Source: Bacillota bacterium (GTDB taxonomy: Bacteria; Bacillota_I; Bacilli_A; RFN20; CAG-288). From it: 64,000 nucleotides of DNA. Position numbers and translations under genes: made by a program. Location of the stretch: positions 25,515-89,514 of the forward strand of contig JAEWSP010000003.1 in assembly GCA_023459795.1 (NCBI GenBank), given 5' to 3'. Each line of letters opens with the position of its first letter. The first letter of the stretch is position 1. The notes below the pieces were generated by a model. It worked only from the letters and a program-made list of their open reading frames with translations, was not told the DNA's origin and did no database searches. Of this stretch, positions 51,881 to 60,862 are shown in pieces.

Positions 51881-54042
51881 ACCGTATCAATGCCATAGCG
51901 ACAAAGGAGAACAGAATCATCGTCAAGGTCCGGAAGGACTTTGCCCTCAAGAAGCCGGAGCATTTCCATCTTCTGGAAGACGGAAAGGAAGTCTCCGTCC
52001 TTACGCTTTCCGGTGAGACCGACAGCAGTTCTTCCAAAATCTACAACTTCAAGCCGAAGTCCGGTCTTCTCTATGAACCCGGAAGAGACTACGAAGTCCA
52101 GACGGACGACAATTTCTTCGTCCCCCTCGATATCTCCTTCCTCGGAAGGACGGAGGCCTTCGAGAAGCAGTACCGCTATGACGGAGAACTGGGTGCCATC
52201 TATACGAAAGGAAGGACGACCTTCGTCCTCTTTGCCCCTTTTGCCACCAAGGTCGTGCTTCTGGTCACTCTCCCCGTCAAGGAGACAAGAGCCTATATCA
52301 TGGTCCGGGACAGGAAGACGGGTGTCTTCTCCTTCCCCTGCAACGGCAACCTCGACAAGGCCAGCTACCAGTACATGGTCACTGTCTTCGGGGAAACCAG
52401 GACCATCACGGATCCTTATGCCTATGCCCTTGCTGCAAACGCACGCCTTTCCTATGTCATCGATCCGGAGAAGGTCAGGAGTATTCCTACCAACGAGGAA
52501 TTCCTTCCGCCTTATGCCGGCAAGAGAGAAGCCATCATCTATGAAACCCACGTCCGGGATATGACCAGCCTTACTGCGCTTCCCGACAAGGGAACCTTCA
52601 ATGCCCTCTCCCGGAAGGGAATCCAGACCAAGAACGGACTGCCGATCGGACTGGACTATCTGGCAAGCCTTGGCGTAAGCCATATCCAGATCATGCCTCT
52701 TTCCGATTTCCAGACGGTAGACGAATGCCATCCCGAGGAAAGCTACAACTGGGGATATGATCCTAGCTACTACTTCGCTCCGGAGGGAAGCTTTGCCTCC
52801 GATCCGGAAGATCCCTATTCCCGTGTCCTGGAACTGAAGAACATGGTCTCCGCTTTCCACAGGGAAGGACTCCGAGTCGTCATGGACGTCGTCTACAATC
52901 ATCTCTTCAGCTCGGAAGCCAATCCGCTTGTCTTCCTCCTCCCCAACTATGCCTTAAGAGAGAACGAGGACGGAAGCCTCTCCAACGGAACAGGCTGCGG
53001 AAACGACATCGAGAGCCGGAACTACATGATCCGGAAGCTTATCATCGACAGCCTTTCCCACTTCCTGGATTTCTACGACGTAGACGGCTACCGTTTCGAC
53101 CTCATGGGAATCATTGATATTGCAACCCTCAATCAGGCAAGCGAGTTGCTGAAGAAGAAAAAGCCTTCTATCATCCTGTACGGAGAAGGCTGGGATTTAT
53201 GGACGGCACTGCCTTTCGATGAAAAGGGAAGCATTCCGAATGCCAACAAGCTTCCGGATTATTCCTTCTTCAACGACCGCTTCCGGGACGTCGTCAAGGG
53301 AAAGACCAATTCCTCCGAGCTGTCCGTAAGAGGATACCTTCTCGGAGATACGAACTACCGGGACGGATTCAAGCATGTGATGCTGGGTTCTTCCCTGGGT
53401 CTTGCCTTCCCGCCGCTTTTCGATACTCCGGACCAGTCCCTCAACTATGTGGAATGCCATGACAACAATACCCTCTATGACAAGATAAAGGTCAGCTGCC
53501 CCTGGGACAAGGAAGAGGAGATCCACGAACGTATCCGCATGATCAATGCGGCTACCGTCTTTGCCTGCGGCATACCTTTCTTCCACGCCGGACAGGAATT
53601 CGGCGATACGAAGTACGGAGAAGGGAATTCCTACAGGAGCGGAGACAGGATCAACGGAATGGACTATGCAAGAAGGGACTGCTTCAAGGAGGATGTCGCT
53701 TTCTTCAAGGAAGCCATCGCCATGCGGAAGAAGCTGATCTCCCTCTGCCCGGACGAATACCCTTGCCTCCAGAAGAAGGTCAGCTTCGATGACCTGGAGG
53801 AAGGCGCCGTGAAGATCAACTACACCCTCAAGGACTTCGAGATCTACCTCATCTTCAACCCGTCCAAGAAGACCTTCGTCTACACCTTCAAGGATTATGT
53901 CTCCTTATGGCTCAACAACACCGGGAACGTGGAGGATCAGAACATCTATTCCCAGATGGCGATTATCAACGGACTCAGCCTGAATCTCTTCTGCGCCAGG
54001 AAGAAGGAAGAGCAGATTCCGGAGGACAAGAAAACCTTATGA
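51877..54042 (+). CDS. pulA: Type I pullulanase (GH13)
   Basis: Debranching enzyme cutting alpha-1,6 bonds of glycogen, pullulan or limit dextrin. The 721 residues have an N-terminal CBM48-like beta domain (VLFAPFATKVVLLV) and the GH13 core. The pullulanase signature is YNWGYDPSYYFAPEGS, the nucleophile DGYRFDLMG, the acid/base GEGWD and the third Asp VECHDN. No signal peptide is present, so it acts inside the cell on stored or imported glucan. It is coupled to acpS upstream and to the plsC-like gene downstream by ATGA overlaps. Confidence 0.95.
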   Translation: MNRINAIATKENRIIVKVRKDFALKKPEHFHLLEDGKEVSVLTLSGETDSSSSKIYNFKPKSGLLYEPGRDYEVQTDDNFFVPLDISFLGRTEAFEKQYRYDGELGAIYTKGRTTFVLFAPFATKVVLLVTLPVKETRAYIMVRDRKTGVFSFPCNGNLDKASYQYMVTVFGETRTITDPYAYALAANARLSYVIDPEKVRSIPTNEEFLPPYAGKREAIIYETHVRDMTSLTALPDKGTFNALSRKGIQTKNGLPIGLDYLASLGVSHIQIMPLSDFQTVDECHPEESYNWGYDPSYYFAPEGSFASDPEDPYSRVLELKNMVSAFHREGLRVVMDVVYNHLFSSEANPLVFLLPNYALRENEDGSLSNGTGCGNDIESRNYMIRKLIIDSLSHFLDFYDVDGYRFDLMGIIDIATLNQASELLKKKKPSIILYGEGWDLWTALPFDEKGSIPNANKLPDYSFFNDRFRDVVKGKTNSSELSVRGYLLGDTNYRDGFKHVMLGSSLGLAFPPLFDTPDQSLNYVECHDNNTLYDKIKVSCPWDKEEEIHERIRMINAATVFACGIPFFHAGQEFGDTKYGEGNSYRSGDRINGMDYARRDCFKEDVAFFKEAIAMRKKLISLCPDEYPCLQKKVSFDDLEEGAVKINYTLKDFEIYLIFNPSKKTFVYTFKDYVSLWLNNTGNVEDQNIYSQMAIINGLSLNLFCARKKEEQIPEDKKTL

Positions 54043-54857
54043 TCAAGATCATCGGACAGTTCAACCATTTCGTATCCATCTGCATGCGGGATTACCCCAG
54101 GATCAACAAATACAACAAGAAGATCGGAAAGTATCCGGTCATGGACCGTCTTTCCATCGTCCGCCGCTTTGCCAGGAGCATCGCCAAGAGGATCATGAAG
54201 GCCTCCTACTCCGTCGAAGGACTGAACAACCTTCCGACCGGACAGGTCCTCTTTGTTCCCAACCACGTCTCCTTCTGCGATCCGGTCGTTCTTCTCGACC
54301 TCCTCGAAAGGCCGATTGCCTTCTTCTCCAAGAAGGAGAACAAGAAGGTTCCGGTCGTCGGCAAGGCAATGCAGATCCTAGGCTCCGTCTATCTCGACCG
54401 GAACGATCTCCGGGAAGAGGTAAGAGCTATCAGGAATGCGGAGAAGGAGATGGAGAACAATCCGTCCCTCAGCTTTGTCATCTATCCGGAAGGGACGAGA
54501 AGCCATGCCAACGGCTATCCGCTTGGCATTTTCCATCCGGGAAGCTTCAAGATTGCGACAGACCGCCAGGTTCCGATCGTACCGGTCTGTGTCTACGGCA
54601 CCCAGAAGGTCCTTCACCCGAAGTACCATTACCGCCGTTATCCGATCCAGGTAGCATTCCTCGATCCTATCCTTCCTTCCGATTACGAAGCGCTGACTAC
54701 GAAGGAGATTGCCGACTTAGTCAAAGAGCGGATTGCAAAGAAGGAAGAAGAGTTCAAGAAGAAGGAACCAAGCCTGATCCAGGCTGCCAACGGCTATTCC
54801 GAGAAGAAGACTGCCAAGGTCCTCTATAAGCCTGTCAAGGAAGGAAAGAAGTCCTGA
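54039..54857 (+). CDS. plsC: PlsC-like 1-acylglycerol-3-phosphate acyltransferase
   Basis: Makes phosphatidic acid by acylating lysophosphatidic acid at the membrane. The 272-residue protein has the four acyltransferase blocks: NHVSFCD (H-x4-D), LGSVYLDRND, YPEGTRS and VPIVPVCVYGT. ATG 54039 overlaps the pullulanase stop; a longer in-frame reading lies wholly inside pullulanase and is rejected. A Lys/Glu-rich C-terminal tail is the only odd feature. Another lysolipid or a glycolipid as substrate cannot be excluded. Confidence 0.9.
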   Translation: MIKIIGQFNHFVSICMRDYPRINKYNKKIGKYPVMDRLSIVRRFARSIAKRIMKASYSVEGLNNLPTGQVLFVPNHVSFCDPVVLLDLLERPIAFFSKKENKKVPVVGKAMQILGSVYLDRNDLREEVRAIRNAEKEMENNPSLSFVIYPEGTRSHANGYPLGIFHPGSFKIATDRQVPIVPVCVYGTQKVLHPKYHYRRYPIQVAFLDPILPSDYEALTTKEIADLVKERIAKKEEEFKKKEPSLIQAANGYSEKKTAKVLYKPVKEGKKS

Positions 54858-54858
54858 T

Positions 54859-55434
54859 ATGGAGAGGGGGAAGAAGGATTCCAAGGCCATCGTCTTCCTT
54901 GCTTCTTTTGTGTTCTTCTTTCTTTTCCTTGCCCTTCTTGTCCCTTTCTTTCCGGCACTGATCCGGAACTTCCCCTATTCCGGGAAGAGCTTTGCCGTCG
55001 GAAACGGATTCCGTTTCCTTTTTGTCCTAGGTCTTCATTACGGAGAGGAGACTATTTCCAACGATTCCTTTCCGACTGTCTACTTCCTCTCCTACCTCTT
55101 TGCACTCCTTTCCTTTTTTCTTTTCCTTTCTTCCGCTCTTATCCATAGGAAGAAGAGAAAGGAAGCCTATATCCTGGAAGAGATCCTGATCCTGACGCTT
55201 CTTGTTTCCGCAGTCATCTCCCTTTCCTCAAGGCAGAACCTGGCTGCTGTCTTCTCCAGGGCATTGACCGGATACGACGAGAGTACAAACGTCTCCCTGC
55301 TCCTCGAGAACACAAGGCTTGGATTCGGAGTCTACGGAATCAGCATCTTCTGCTTCCTTTCCCTGATCTTCCTCTTCGTCCTCCTGTTCGAGAACGGGGA
55401 AAGGGACTACCGGAAAGCAAGGATAGGAATCTAG
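54859..55434 (+). CDS. Four-helix membrane protein of unknown function
   Basis: Not recognised. A 191-residue protein with four helices (about 12-36, 75-95, 105-125, 155-178), a short outside loop after the first helix (LGLHYGEETISND) and charged inside ends. Topology recalls permease subunits, but no ATPase is adjacent on the upstream side. The ATG lies one base after the plsC stop, so it belongs to the ftsK-plsC transcript. The low-G+C gap that follows marks the end of this block. Confidence 0.6.
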   Translation: MERGKKDSKAIVFLASFVFFFLFLALLVPFFPALIRNFPYSGKSFAVGNGFRFLFVLGLHYGEETISNDSFPTVYFLSYLFALLSFFLFLSSALIHRKKRKEAYILEEILILTLLVSAVISLSSRQNLAAVFSRALTGYDESTNVSLLLENTRLGFGVYGISIFCFLSLIFLFVLLFENGERDYRKARIGI

Positions 55435-55567
55435 ACAAGATTGGAACAAGAAAAGACAATCTGCTGTTTTTAAGAGAGAAATATAAGGTACACACGGAAT
55501 ATTTGGATTTTGCATAAAGTAGAAGAAATGCCGGAAAGAAATATTATTTGCAAAAACCATTTTTGTT

Positions 55568-55610
55568 AAAAGTGCACATATTAATTAATACTGTACACTT
55601 TTGTACAAAA
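55568..55610. promoter_or_regulatory. Nested palindromes upstream of the exported-protein gene
   Basis: AAAAGTGCACA at 55568-55578 is repeated in inverse at 55592-55602 (10 of 11 matches) around the palindrome TATTAATTAATA at 55579-55590. The right arm merges into a perfect palindrome, TTTTGTACAAAA at 55599-55610. It ends 12 bases before the -35, a typical place for an operator or activator site. Confidence 0.65.
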
Positions 55611-55622
55611 CAATAAAAATAG

Positions 55623-55650
55623 TTGACAAGTCAAAAACAAAACCTATAAT
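55623..55650 (+). promoter_or_regulatory. Consensus promoter of the exported-protein/ABC cluster
   Basis: A perfect TTGACA at 55623-55628 and a perfect TATAAT at 55645-55650 with a 16-base spacer, the strongest sigma-A-type promoter in the window. The Shine-Dalgarno AAGAGGT precedes the ATG at 55671. Confidence 0.88.
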
Positions 55651-55670
55651 TACCAACAAGAGGTAATTTT

Positions 55671-56615
55671 ATGAATAAAAAAATGACTGTCGGCTTTCTA
55701 CTTTCTTTAAGTTTCGTATCCGGCTCTCTTGTTCAGAAAAACATTTCAAACGAGTCAAACCCTTATTATTCCAAAGAAAATCAAAAGAAATTGGTACAAA
55801 ATTCAAAAGCCGAGCTTTCTTCTTCCTACTATTCAACCATGTCAAACCAAAGTATGTCCGAGAATACCATGACTTCTTTTTGTTCAAATTATGTTTTTCT
55901 GAGAGCAAATGATTCTTCCACAACAAAGGTATCTGATGCTGACCTTAAAGAAAACAGTATAGAACCACAGCAATCATTTTCGGGGCTTTCTATAGGTCAT
56001 ACATATAATAGTGATGGTTGGAGAGGAACAAACAAAATCGGCCGTTATATGGCTATTACTATTAATACAATAAGTAAAGTTACTGGGGTTTATTCCCACT
56101 ATCTAGATTATTTTGACCATGATTTGCTTGAATCCGGAGCGGCATCGGAAAAGCTGAATAATTCTGGCAAATGTGTTGATACCGTAGGCAAGACGGTTTC
56201 TTTCTCCTATTCAGTAGAATATCAGGTGGAATCGAAAATCGGTTTCTTAGTAGAAGCAGACGGAATATCAGGATCCGCATCTGTATCGGAAAAATTGGGG
56301 GCAAAATTTAGCTATGATTGCACCTATACCAGAAACAGTACTAAAGAATACAATTGGTCTCAAAGTTTTTGCCTTGATTCAACCGCTGCTACTTATTGTC
56401 CACAAGGGTATTCTATGTCGATTGGAAGAAAAGGAATTTTTCAAGTTATTACCGGGAGTTATCAGGAAATGTCTGTTTGGTTGTGGGGTCATTATCCAAC
56501 CCAGGGTTCGAGCCGAAAACACTTTGTATCTGTACTAGTAGATTCGGATACTCTCAGTTCCTGCTTCGTTTACAAGAAAAACAATGACCTTTCAAAGGAC
56601 TACTCTCGAAGATGA
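55671..56615 (+). CDS. Exported protein of unknown function, possible pore-former or bacteriocin-like effector
   Basis: Not recognised by family. The 314-residue protein starts with a signal peptide (MNKKMTVGFLLSLSFVSGS), then a Ser/Asn-rich segment of about 80 residues and a beta-rich domain. Residues about 170-235 are Ser/Thr-rich alternating strands (KTVSFSYSVEYQVES, GISGSASVSEKLGAKFSYD, TYTRNSTKEYNW), a texture seen in aerolysin/MTX-type pore-forming proteins; this is only a resemblance. Several Cys could form disulfides. Codon use is far more A+T-rich than that of the core genes, suggesting recent transfer. The stop overlaps the first ABC gene as ATGA, so production is tied to the transporter. 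Confidence 0.7.
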   Translation: MNKKMTVGFLLSLSFVSGSLVQKNISNESNPYYSKENQKKLVQNSKAELSSSYYSTMSNQSMSENTMTSFCSNYVFLRANDSSTTKVSDADLKENSIEPQQSFSGLSIGHTYNSDGWRGTNKIGRYMAITINTISKVTGVYSHYLDYFDHDLLESGAASEKLNNSGKCVDTVGKTVSFSYSVEYQVESKIGFLVEADGISGSASVSEKLGAKFSYDCTYTRNSTKEYNWSQSFCLDSTAATYCPQGYSMSIGRKGIFQVITGSYQEMSVWLWGHYPTQGSSRKHFVSVLVDSDTLSSCFVYKKNNDLSKDYSRR

Positions 56616-59062
56616 CTCTTTCCCTCAATCATCTGTCGCTATATTATCAAGATAAGAAAAAAGAGAAAGAATACATCCTAGAAGATGCATCCATCTGTTT
56701 TTCTTCCGGAAATCTGAATATCCTGGAAGGAGCTTCCGGTACCGGCAAAACGTCTCTCCTCAACGCAATCGCTGGAACAAGCAGACAATACGAAGGAGAT
56801 ATTTCCTTCGACGGAAAAAAGCTTTCTTCCTATGGGAATCCGTATTCGGACGTTCTTTCCTATGTGACAGCGGATAAGCAGGGAATTCCGGAACTGACCG
56901 TTCATGATCTTCTCTCCCTGGTGAGCAAAGACGAAGCCAGAATCCAGAAGGTTCTTTCCCTCCTGAACCTGACCGAATTAGGAAATCAGAAGATTTCTCT
57001 TTGCTCCAGAGGGGAAGAGGCAAGAACAGCCATTGCTGCTGCGCTTCTCAAGGACACTCCCTTTCTTCTCCTTGATGAGCCGACTGCACATCTGGATCAA
57101 AAGAATAAAGCCATGGTTTTCTCGGTCTTGAAAGAGTATGCCAAGAACCACTTGGTTCTAATTGCAAGCCATAATTTCCGCTTCCTTTCCGAAAAGGATT
57201 ATTCCCTGTATTCTATCCAAGACAAGACTATCCGGCTATCCTCGGCCGCGGCTGTCCTTCCAGGCAAAGATAAGGACTTTCCAAAGGAGAAGAATGTTCC
57301 TTCTGCAAAGGCCCAGAACAAGCTTGCCCTCTCCCTCTCCATTCGTCATAAGGTGAGTTTTGTCTTATCCGTATTGTTAATGGCTTTTTCTTTGATTGGT
57401 TCTTTTGTATCAGCCACCTTTTCCAATATAGATAAGGATGCTACATATAATTCCCTCATAGACTATATTCCTAATCAGTATGTTGAACTATCCCAGCATG
57501 ACGGTATTCTTTTTCAGGATATAGAGGATGGCTTCTTGACCAGCACTATGCGTCTCAACGGAGTCGAAAACCAAAATACAGTTCCCTTCACCTGCGTGGA
57601 AGAACTGCAGGATCCTCTCAAGAAAAACGTCCAGGCTTTCTTCGACTCCTTTGATCTTCCGGATACCTACTCTCCTACGGACAATATGCGGTACTACCCT
57701 ATTGTCGTTACGGACGGACTTACCGGATACCTTAAGGAGAATACCAAGAAGGAATACGAAGTCGGAGACCTTCTTCCGGTCGACCTCTGCGATTACTCCT
57801 CTCCTCTTCCCCCGACTGAAACACAGGACTCCTTCGTTATCGCGGGTATCCTTCCTTATACTCCGGATAGGGATTCTTCAAATCAGGAAGAAGAAGCAAG
57901 CATTACCCCCTCCTCTTTCTTTCCCTGCCTGATCCGGAAGAAGGACTATATTGCCTGCCTCCGGAATACCGGAATCCGTTCCAGCGTTATCTCCGATTCG
58001 CTCGAAGACCTTGTGAAGAAATACCTGGAATACTGTTCCCAGAACGGGCTTAAAACAAAGTTGGACGATGCTTCCTTCGATTATTCCCATCTTTTACGGT
58101 ATTCGGATTACAAAGACCGCATGGTCCCTTATTCGAGCGGTTCTGACCCCTTTGCCTACAGAAGCAATCTTTCCGACGAAGAAACAATTACTTATACCGG
58201 AGATCTTCCGACGGAAAAGAACTGGATCATGCTACCGGAAGAGGATGACCGTTCCGCCTATCTTGGTTCCCTGCTGACCCCGATTTCCAATCCCGCCTCC
58301 AGAGAAGACGCCCGTTTCTTCCTTCCCTATGAGAAGGATAACAGTCTTGTCTATCCTTTATTCCAAGGCAGTTCCCCGCTCTCCTACCCCATCGATGGTT
58401 TCACCATTTCCGGGATGTATCTCCAAAAGGATAAGAACATAACCATGAGTGGCTGCCTCTTGGTTTCCGATGATCTGTATGATTCCCTTCTTTCCCAGGT
58501 CGAAAACGGAGCCAAGGACAGAGTCCTTTATGAGACCGGATACGGAAACAAGGCATTCCTCAAGAATCATTCTGCTTCTCTGAAGGACGGAACCCTCCTG
58601 ATTGTCTCCCCCACTTTCGCAAGCGGTGTAAACGCCTATAAGAATTCCTTAGCTTCTGCCAGGTTCTATTCCTACGTTTCTTTGGCTGTTGCCCTTGTTT
58701 CCCTTCTCCTCTCCGGATTATACGTGATGAACCTGAACCGGGATTCCCTGCATGACATTGCCATCCTCAAGCTTCTCGGGAGAAGTCTTAAGAAGATAGT
58801 CCTTTTCAAGCTTTCCACTTTCCTGCCTCTTCTTCTCCTATCCCTTGTCCTAGGGCTTCCCTTCTCTTCTTTTGCCGCAGGCAGTCTTCTATCCCTCACG
58901 GCAGCAAACTCCCATTTCTCTGGAAGGCTTGTCCCGGCAAATGGATTTGTCCCCTATCTTATCGAGCTTTCTGTTCTTCTAGGCTTTGCTATCTTCCTCT
59001 ATCTCATCTCCCTTATTCCGCCTAGGAAGAAGGAAACCGAACAGATCAAGGAAGACGACTGA
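56612..59062 (+). CDS. ABC transporter, ATPase-FtsX permease fusion
   Basis: An 816-residue single chain. The ATPase has Walker A EGASGTGKTS, a strongly changed signature CSRGEE, Walker B FLLLDEPTAHLD and the H-loop ASHN. One helix near residue 255 (FVLSVLLMAFSLIGSFVS) precedes an outside domain of about 430 residues, and three helices follow from about 680. The start overlaps the exported-protein gene by 4 bases. Sequence around 57350-57500 is A+T-richer than the rest. It most likely pairs with the next gene. Export of, or protection against, the 55671 product is the simplest reading of the context, but substrate is unknown. Confidence 0.87.
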   Translation: MTLSLNHLSLYYQDKKKEKEYILEDASICFSSGNLNILEGASGTGKTSLLNAIAGTSRQYEGDISFDGKKLSSYGNPYSDVLSYVTADKQGIPELTVHDLLSLVSKDEARIQKVLSLLNLTELGNQKISLCSRGEEARTAIAAALLKDTPFLLLDEPTAHLDQKNKAMVFSVLKEYAKNHLVLIASHNFRFLSEKDYSLYSIQDKTIRLSSAAAVLPGKDKDFPKEKNVPSAKAQNKLALSLSIRHKVSFVLSVLLMAFSLIGSFVSATFSNIDKDATYNSLIDYIPNQYVELSQHDGILFQDIEDGFLTSTMRLNGVENQNTVPFTCVEELQDPLKKNVQAFFDSFDLPDTYSPTDNMRYYPIVVTDGLTGYLKENTKKEYEVGDLLPVDLCDYSSPLPPTETQDSFVIAGILPYTPDRDSSNQEEEASITPSSFFPCLIRKKDYIACLRNTGIRSSVISDSLEDLVKKYLEYCSQNGLKTKLDDASFDYSHLLRYSDYKDRMVPYSSGSDPFAYRSNLSDEETITYTGDLPTEKNWIMLPEEDDRSAYLGSLLTPISNPASREDARFFLPYEKDNSLVYPLFQGSSPLSYPIDGFTISGMYLQKDKNITMSGCLLVSDDLYDSLLSQVENGAKDRVLYETGYGNKAFLKNHSASLKDGTLLIVSPTFASGVNAYKNSLASARFYSYVSLAVALVSLLLSGLYVMNLNRDSLHDIAILKLLGRSLKKIVLFKLSTFLPLLLLSLVLGLPFSSFAAGSLLSLTAANSHFSGRLVPANGFVPYLIELSVLLGFAIFLYLISLIPPRKKETEQIKEDD

Positions 59063-59064
59063 GT

Positions 59065-60822
59065 ATGGAAGAAGGAAAGCAGGTATATTCCCTTAGCGCA
59101 GAAAACCTTTCCAAACGCTTTTCGAAGCATTTGCTTTTTTCTTCTTTCTCCTACCGGTTTGCTCCCGGAAGGCTCTATGTCCTTCTAGGATCCTCCGGAT
59201 GCGGAAAGTCCACTCTTCTCCACCTTCTTTCCGGTACCGAGAAGCCGACATCCGGAAAAGTGGTTTACGACGGAAGCAAAACACCGAGGAAAGATATATC
59301 CTATCTTTCCCAGGACGTACAGATATTCTATTTCCTGACGGCGGTAGAAAACCTGGAGCCTGTAGCCGGGAAGGACCAGGAGAGGATTTCCGGAGTTCTT
59401 GAGGAAGTCGGGCTTCTAGAAAAAAAGGATACCTTAGGGAAGAACCTTAGCAAGGGGGAGATTGCCCGCCTTGCCCTGGCCAGGATGATGCTTTCCGGAA
59501 AAAGAATCCTGGTCCTGGACGAACCGACCGGAAACCTGGATCCGGAAAATGCCAAAAAGGTTTTCCTCCTACTGAAAAAGATGAGCAGGGATCATATCCT
59601 TATCCTCTCCAGCCATGACCAGGCCGAAGCGGAAACCTTCGGGGATGTCCTTTTCACTTACCAGGAAGGAAAGATCCTCATCCAGGAGAAAGCAGGGGAA
59701 GCTGTCTCTTCCGAAATAACAGAGAAACCGAATAAGTCCCATGTTTCGGTCAAGATCTACCGGAAGATGCTTCTGGAAATCGGCAAAAGATCCCTTAAGC
59801 CTTCCCTTCTCTTTGCTCCGGTATTCCTTTTCCTCTGCCTTTTCCTGTTCTTTTCCTACTCCTTCAGGAAGAGTGACCTATCCTCCTCGGTTTCTTCCTT
59901 CCTCAGGGAAGCAAACATCCAAGGAGTCGTTTCCAGGGAATACGATCCGGACGGTACCTATTCCGCCAAAGGGACTACCTTAGCCTTTGCCGGGGAGGAC
60001 GAATCCTGCCTTGCCCTTTCCAATTGCAGCAATGAGCTTCTCCTTCCTTCCCTCGACCTGAAATGCAGCCTTCCGGATAGCCTTGTCCTCCCAAGCAGCA
60101 TCGCCAAGAAGGAAAGCCTCCTAGCCGGGGATCTAGTCTCCTTCTCCCTGAACGGAGTCGAGAAAAGCGGCGTAGTAGAAATGGTCTATGACTATGACCC
60201 AAATAGCATCCGGAAGGAAAAGCTGGGAAAGCTTTCCGAAGAGGAAACAAACAGTCTTCTTTCAGGAAACTGCCCGGTCTTCCTTTCCAAGGATATCTTC
60301 CCGGAGGATTCCTCCTTCGGTTACTGCTCCGCCCTTTACTTCACTTACGGGAAAAGCATGGACGCAGATCCGCTTCTGGTCGGTAGCCTGGATCAAAACA
60401 CAAAGGTTTTCTGGAAAGACCACAAAGACTATTCCAGGATCTACCAATACGAAACCTACCTAGCCTTCTTCTTCCTTGCTATCGGTCTTCTCCTCGTCCT
60501 TGTCCACTGCTTTTCTTCCTTCTCGAATGAGACCCGCCTCTTCCAGTACATAGACGGAACCCCGCGAACCGGCCAGCTTCTTTTATCCCTGCATTTCCTT
60601 CTTTATATCCTAGCCCTGTTCCTTCTGTCTTTCTTCCTGTTCCTTTCTCTATATAATGTCTTCCAGAAATCCCTTGTCTCCTATTACATGATCCAGGATA
60701 TCTTCCCTCCTCTCTCCTTCACAGCTTCTTCCTTTTTGATTCCCCTTGCCGTTCTCCTAGGGATGCTTCTTGTCCTTTTCTCCGCCAGTTTCCTAGCAAG
60801 CAATAAGGCAGCAAAGAAATAA
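59065..60822 (+). CDS. ABC transporter, ATPase-FtsX permease fusion
   Basis: A 585-residue partner of the preceding gene. The ATPase has Walker A GSSGCGKST, signature LSKGE, Walker B ILVLDEPTGNLD and H-loop SSHDQAE. After one helix near residue 250 comes a shorter outside domain (about 190 residues) and three C-terminal helices ending ASNKAAKK. The unequal outside domains of the two fusions (430 and 190 residues) repeat the pattern of the 16992/18956 pair. The ATG lies two bases after the upstream stop. A terminator closes the cluster. Confidence 0.87.
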   Translation: MEEGKQVYSLSAENLSKRFSKHLLFSSFSYRFAPGRLYVLLGSSGCGKSTLLHLLSGTEKPTSGKVVYDGSKTPRKDISYLSQDVQIFYFLTAVENLEPVAGKDQERISGVLEEVGLLEKKDTLGKNLSKGEIARLALARMMLSGKRILVLDEPTGNLDPENAKKVFLLLKKMSRDHILILSSHDQAEAETFGDVLFTYQEGKILIQEKAGEAVSSEITEKPNKSHVSVKIYRKMLLEIGKRSLKPSLLFAPVFLFLCLFLFFSYSFRKSDLSSSVSSFLREANIQGVVSREYDPDGTYSAKGTTLAFAGEDESCLALSNCSNELLLPSLDLKCSLPDSLVLPSSIAKKESLLAGDLVSFSLNGVEKSGVVEMVYDYDPNSIRKEKLGKLSEEETNSLLSGNCPVFLSKDIFPEDSSFGYCSALYFTYGKSMDADPLLVGSLDQNTKVFWKDHKDYSRIYQYETYLAFFFLAIGLLLVLVHCFSSFSNETRLFQYIDGTPRTGQLLLSLHFLLYILALFLLSFFLFLSLYNVFQKSLVSYYMIQDIFPPLSFTASSFLIPLAVLLGMLLVLFSASFLASNKAAKK

Positions 60823-60851
60823 AAAATGCCAGGCTCCGGCTTGGCATTTTT
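60822..60851. terminator. Two-way terminator
   Basis: AAAAATGCCA at 60822-60831 pairs with TGGCATTTTT at 60842-60851. It serves the plus-strand ABC cluster and the convergent acyl-ligase gene. Confidence 0.88.
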
Positions 60852-60862
60852 GATTTGTCTTT

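Larger units (their letters stand above)
55435..55670. other. A+T-rich control region
   Basis: No gene is visible. It holds the nested palindromes and the consensus promoter. No terminator for the upstream operon could be identified. Confidence 0.6.

Noticed and set aside
54859..55434. The 191-residue membrane protein as a sixth FtsX-type permease
   Set aside because: It has four helices, but the spacing does not follow the 1+3 layout and no ATPase gene is adjacent in its transcript.
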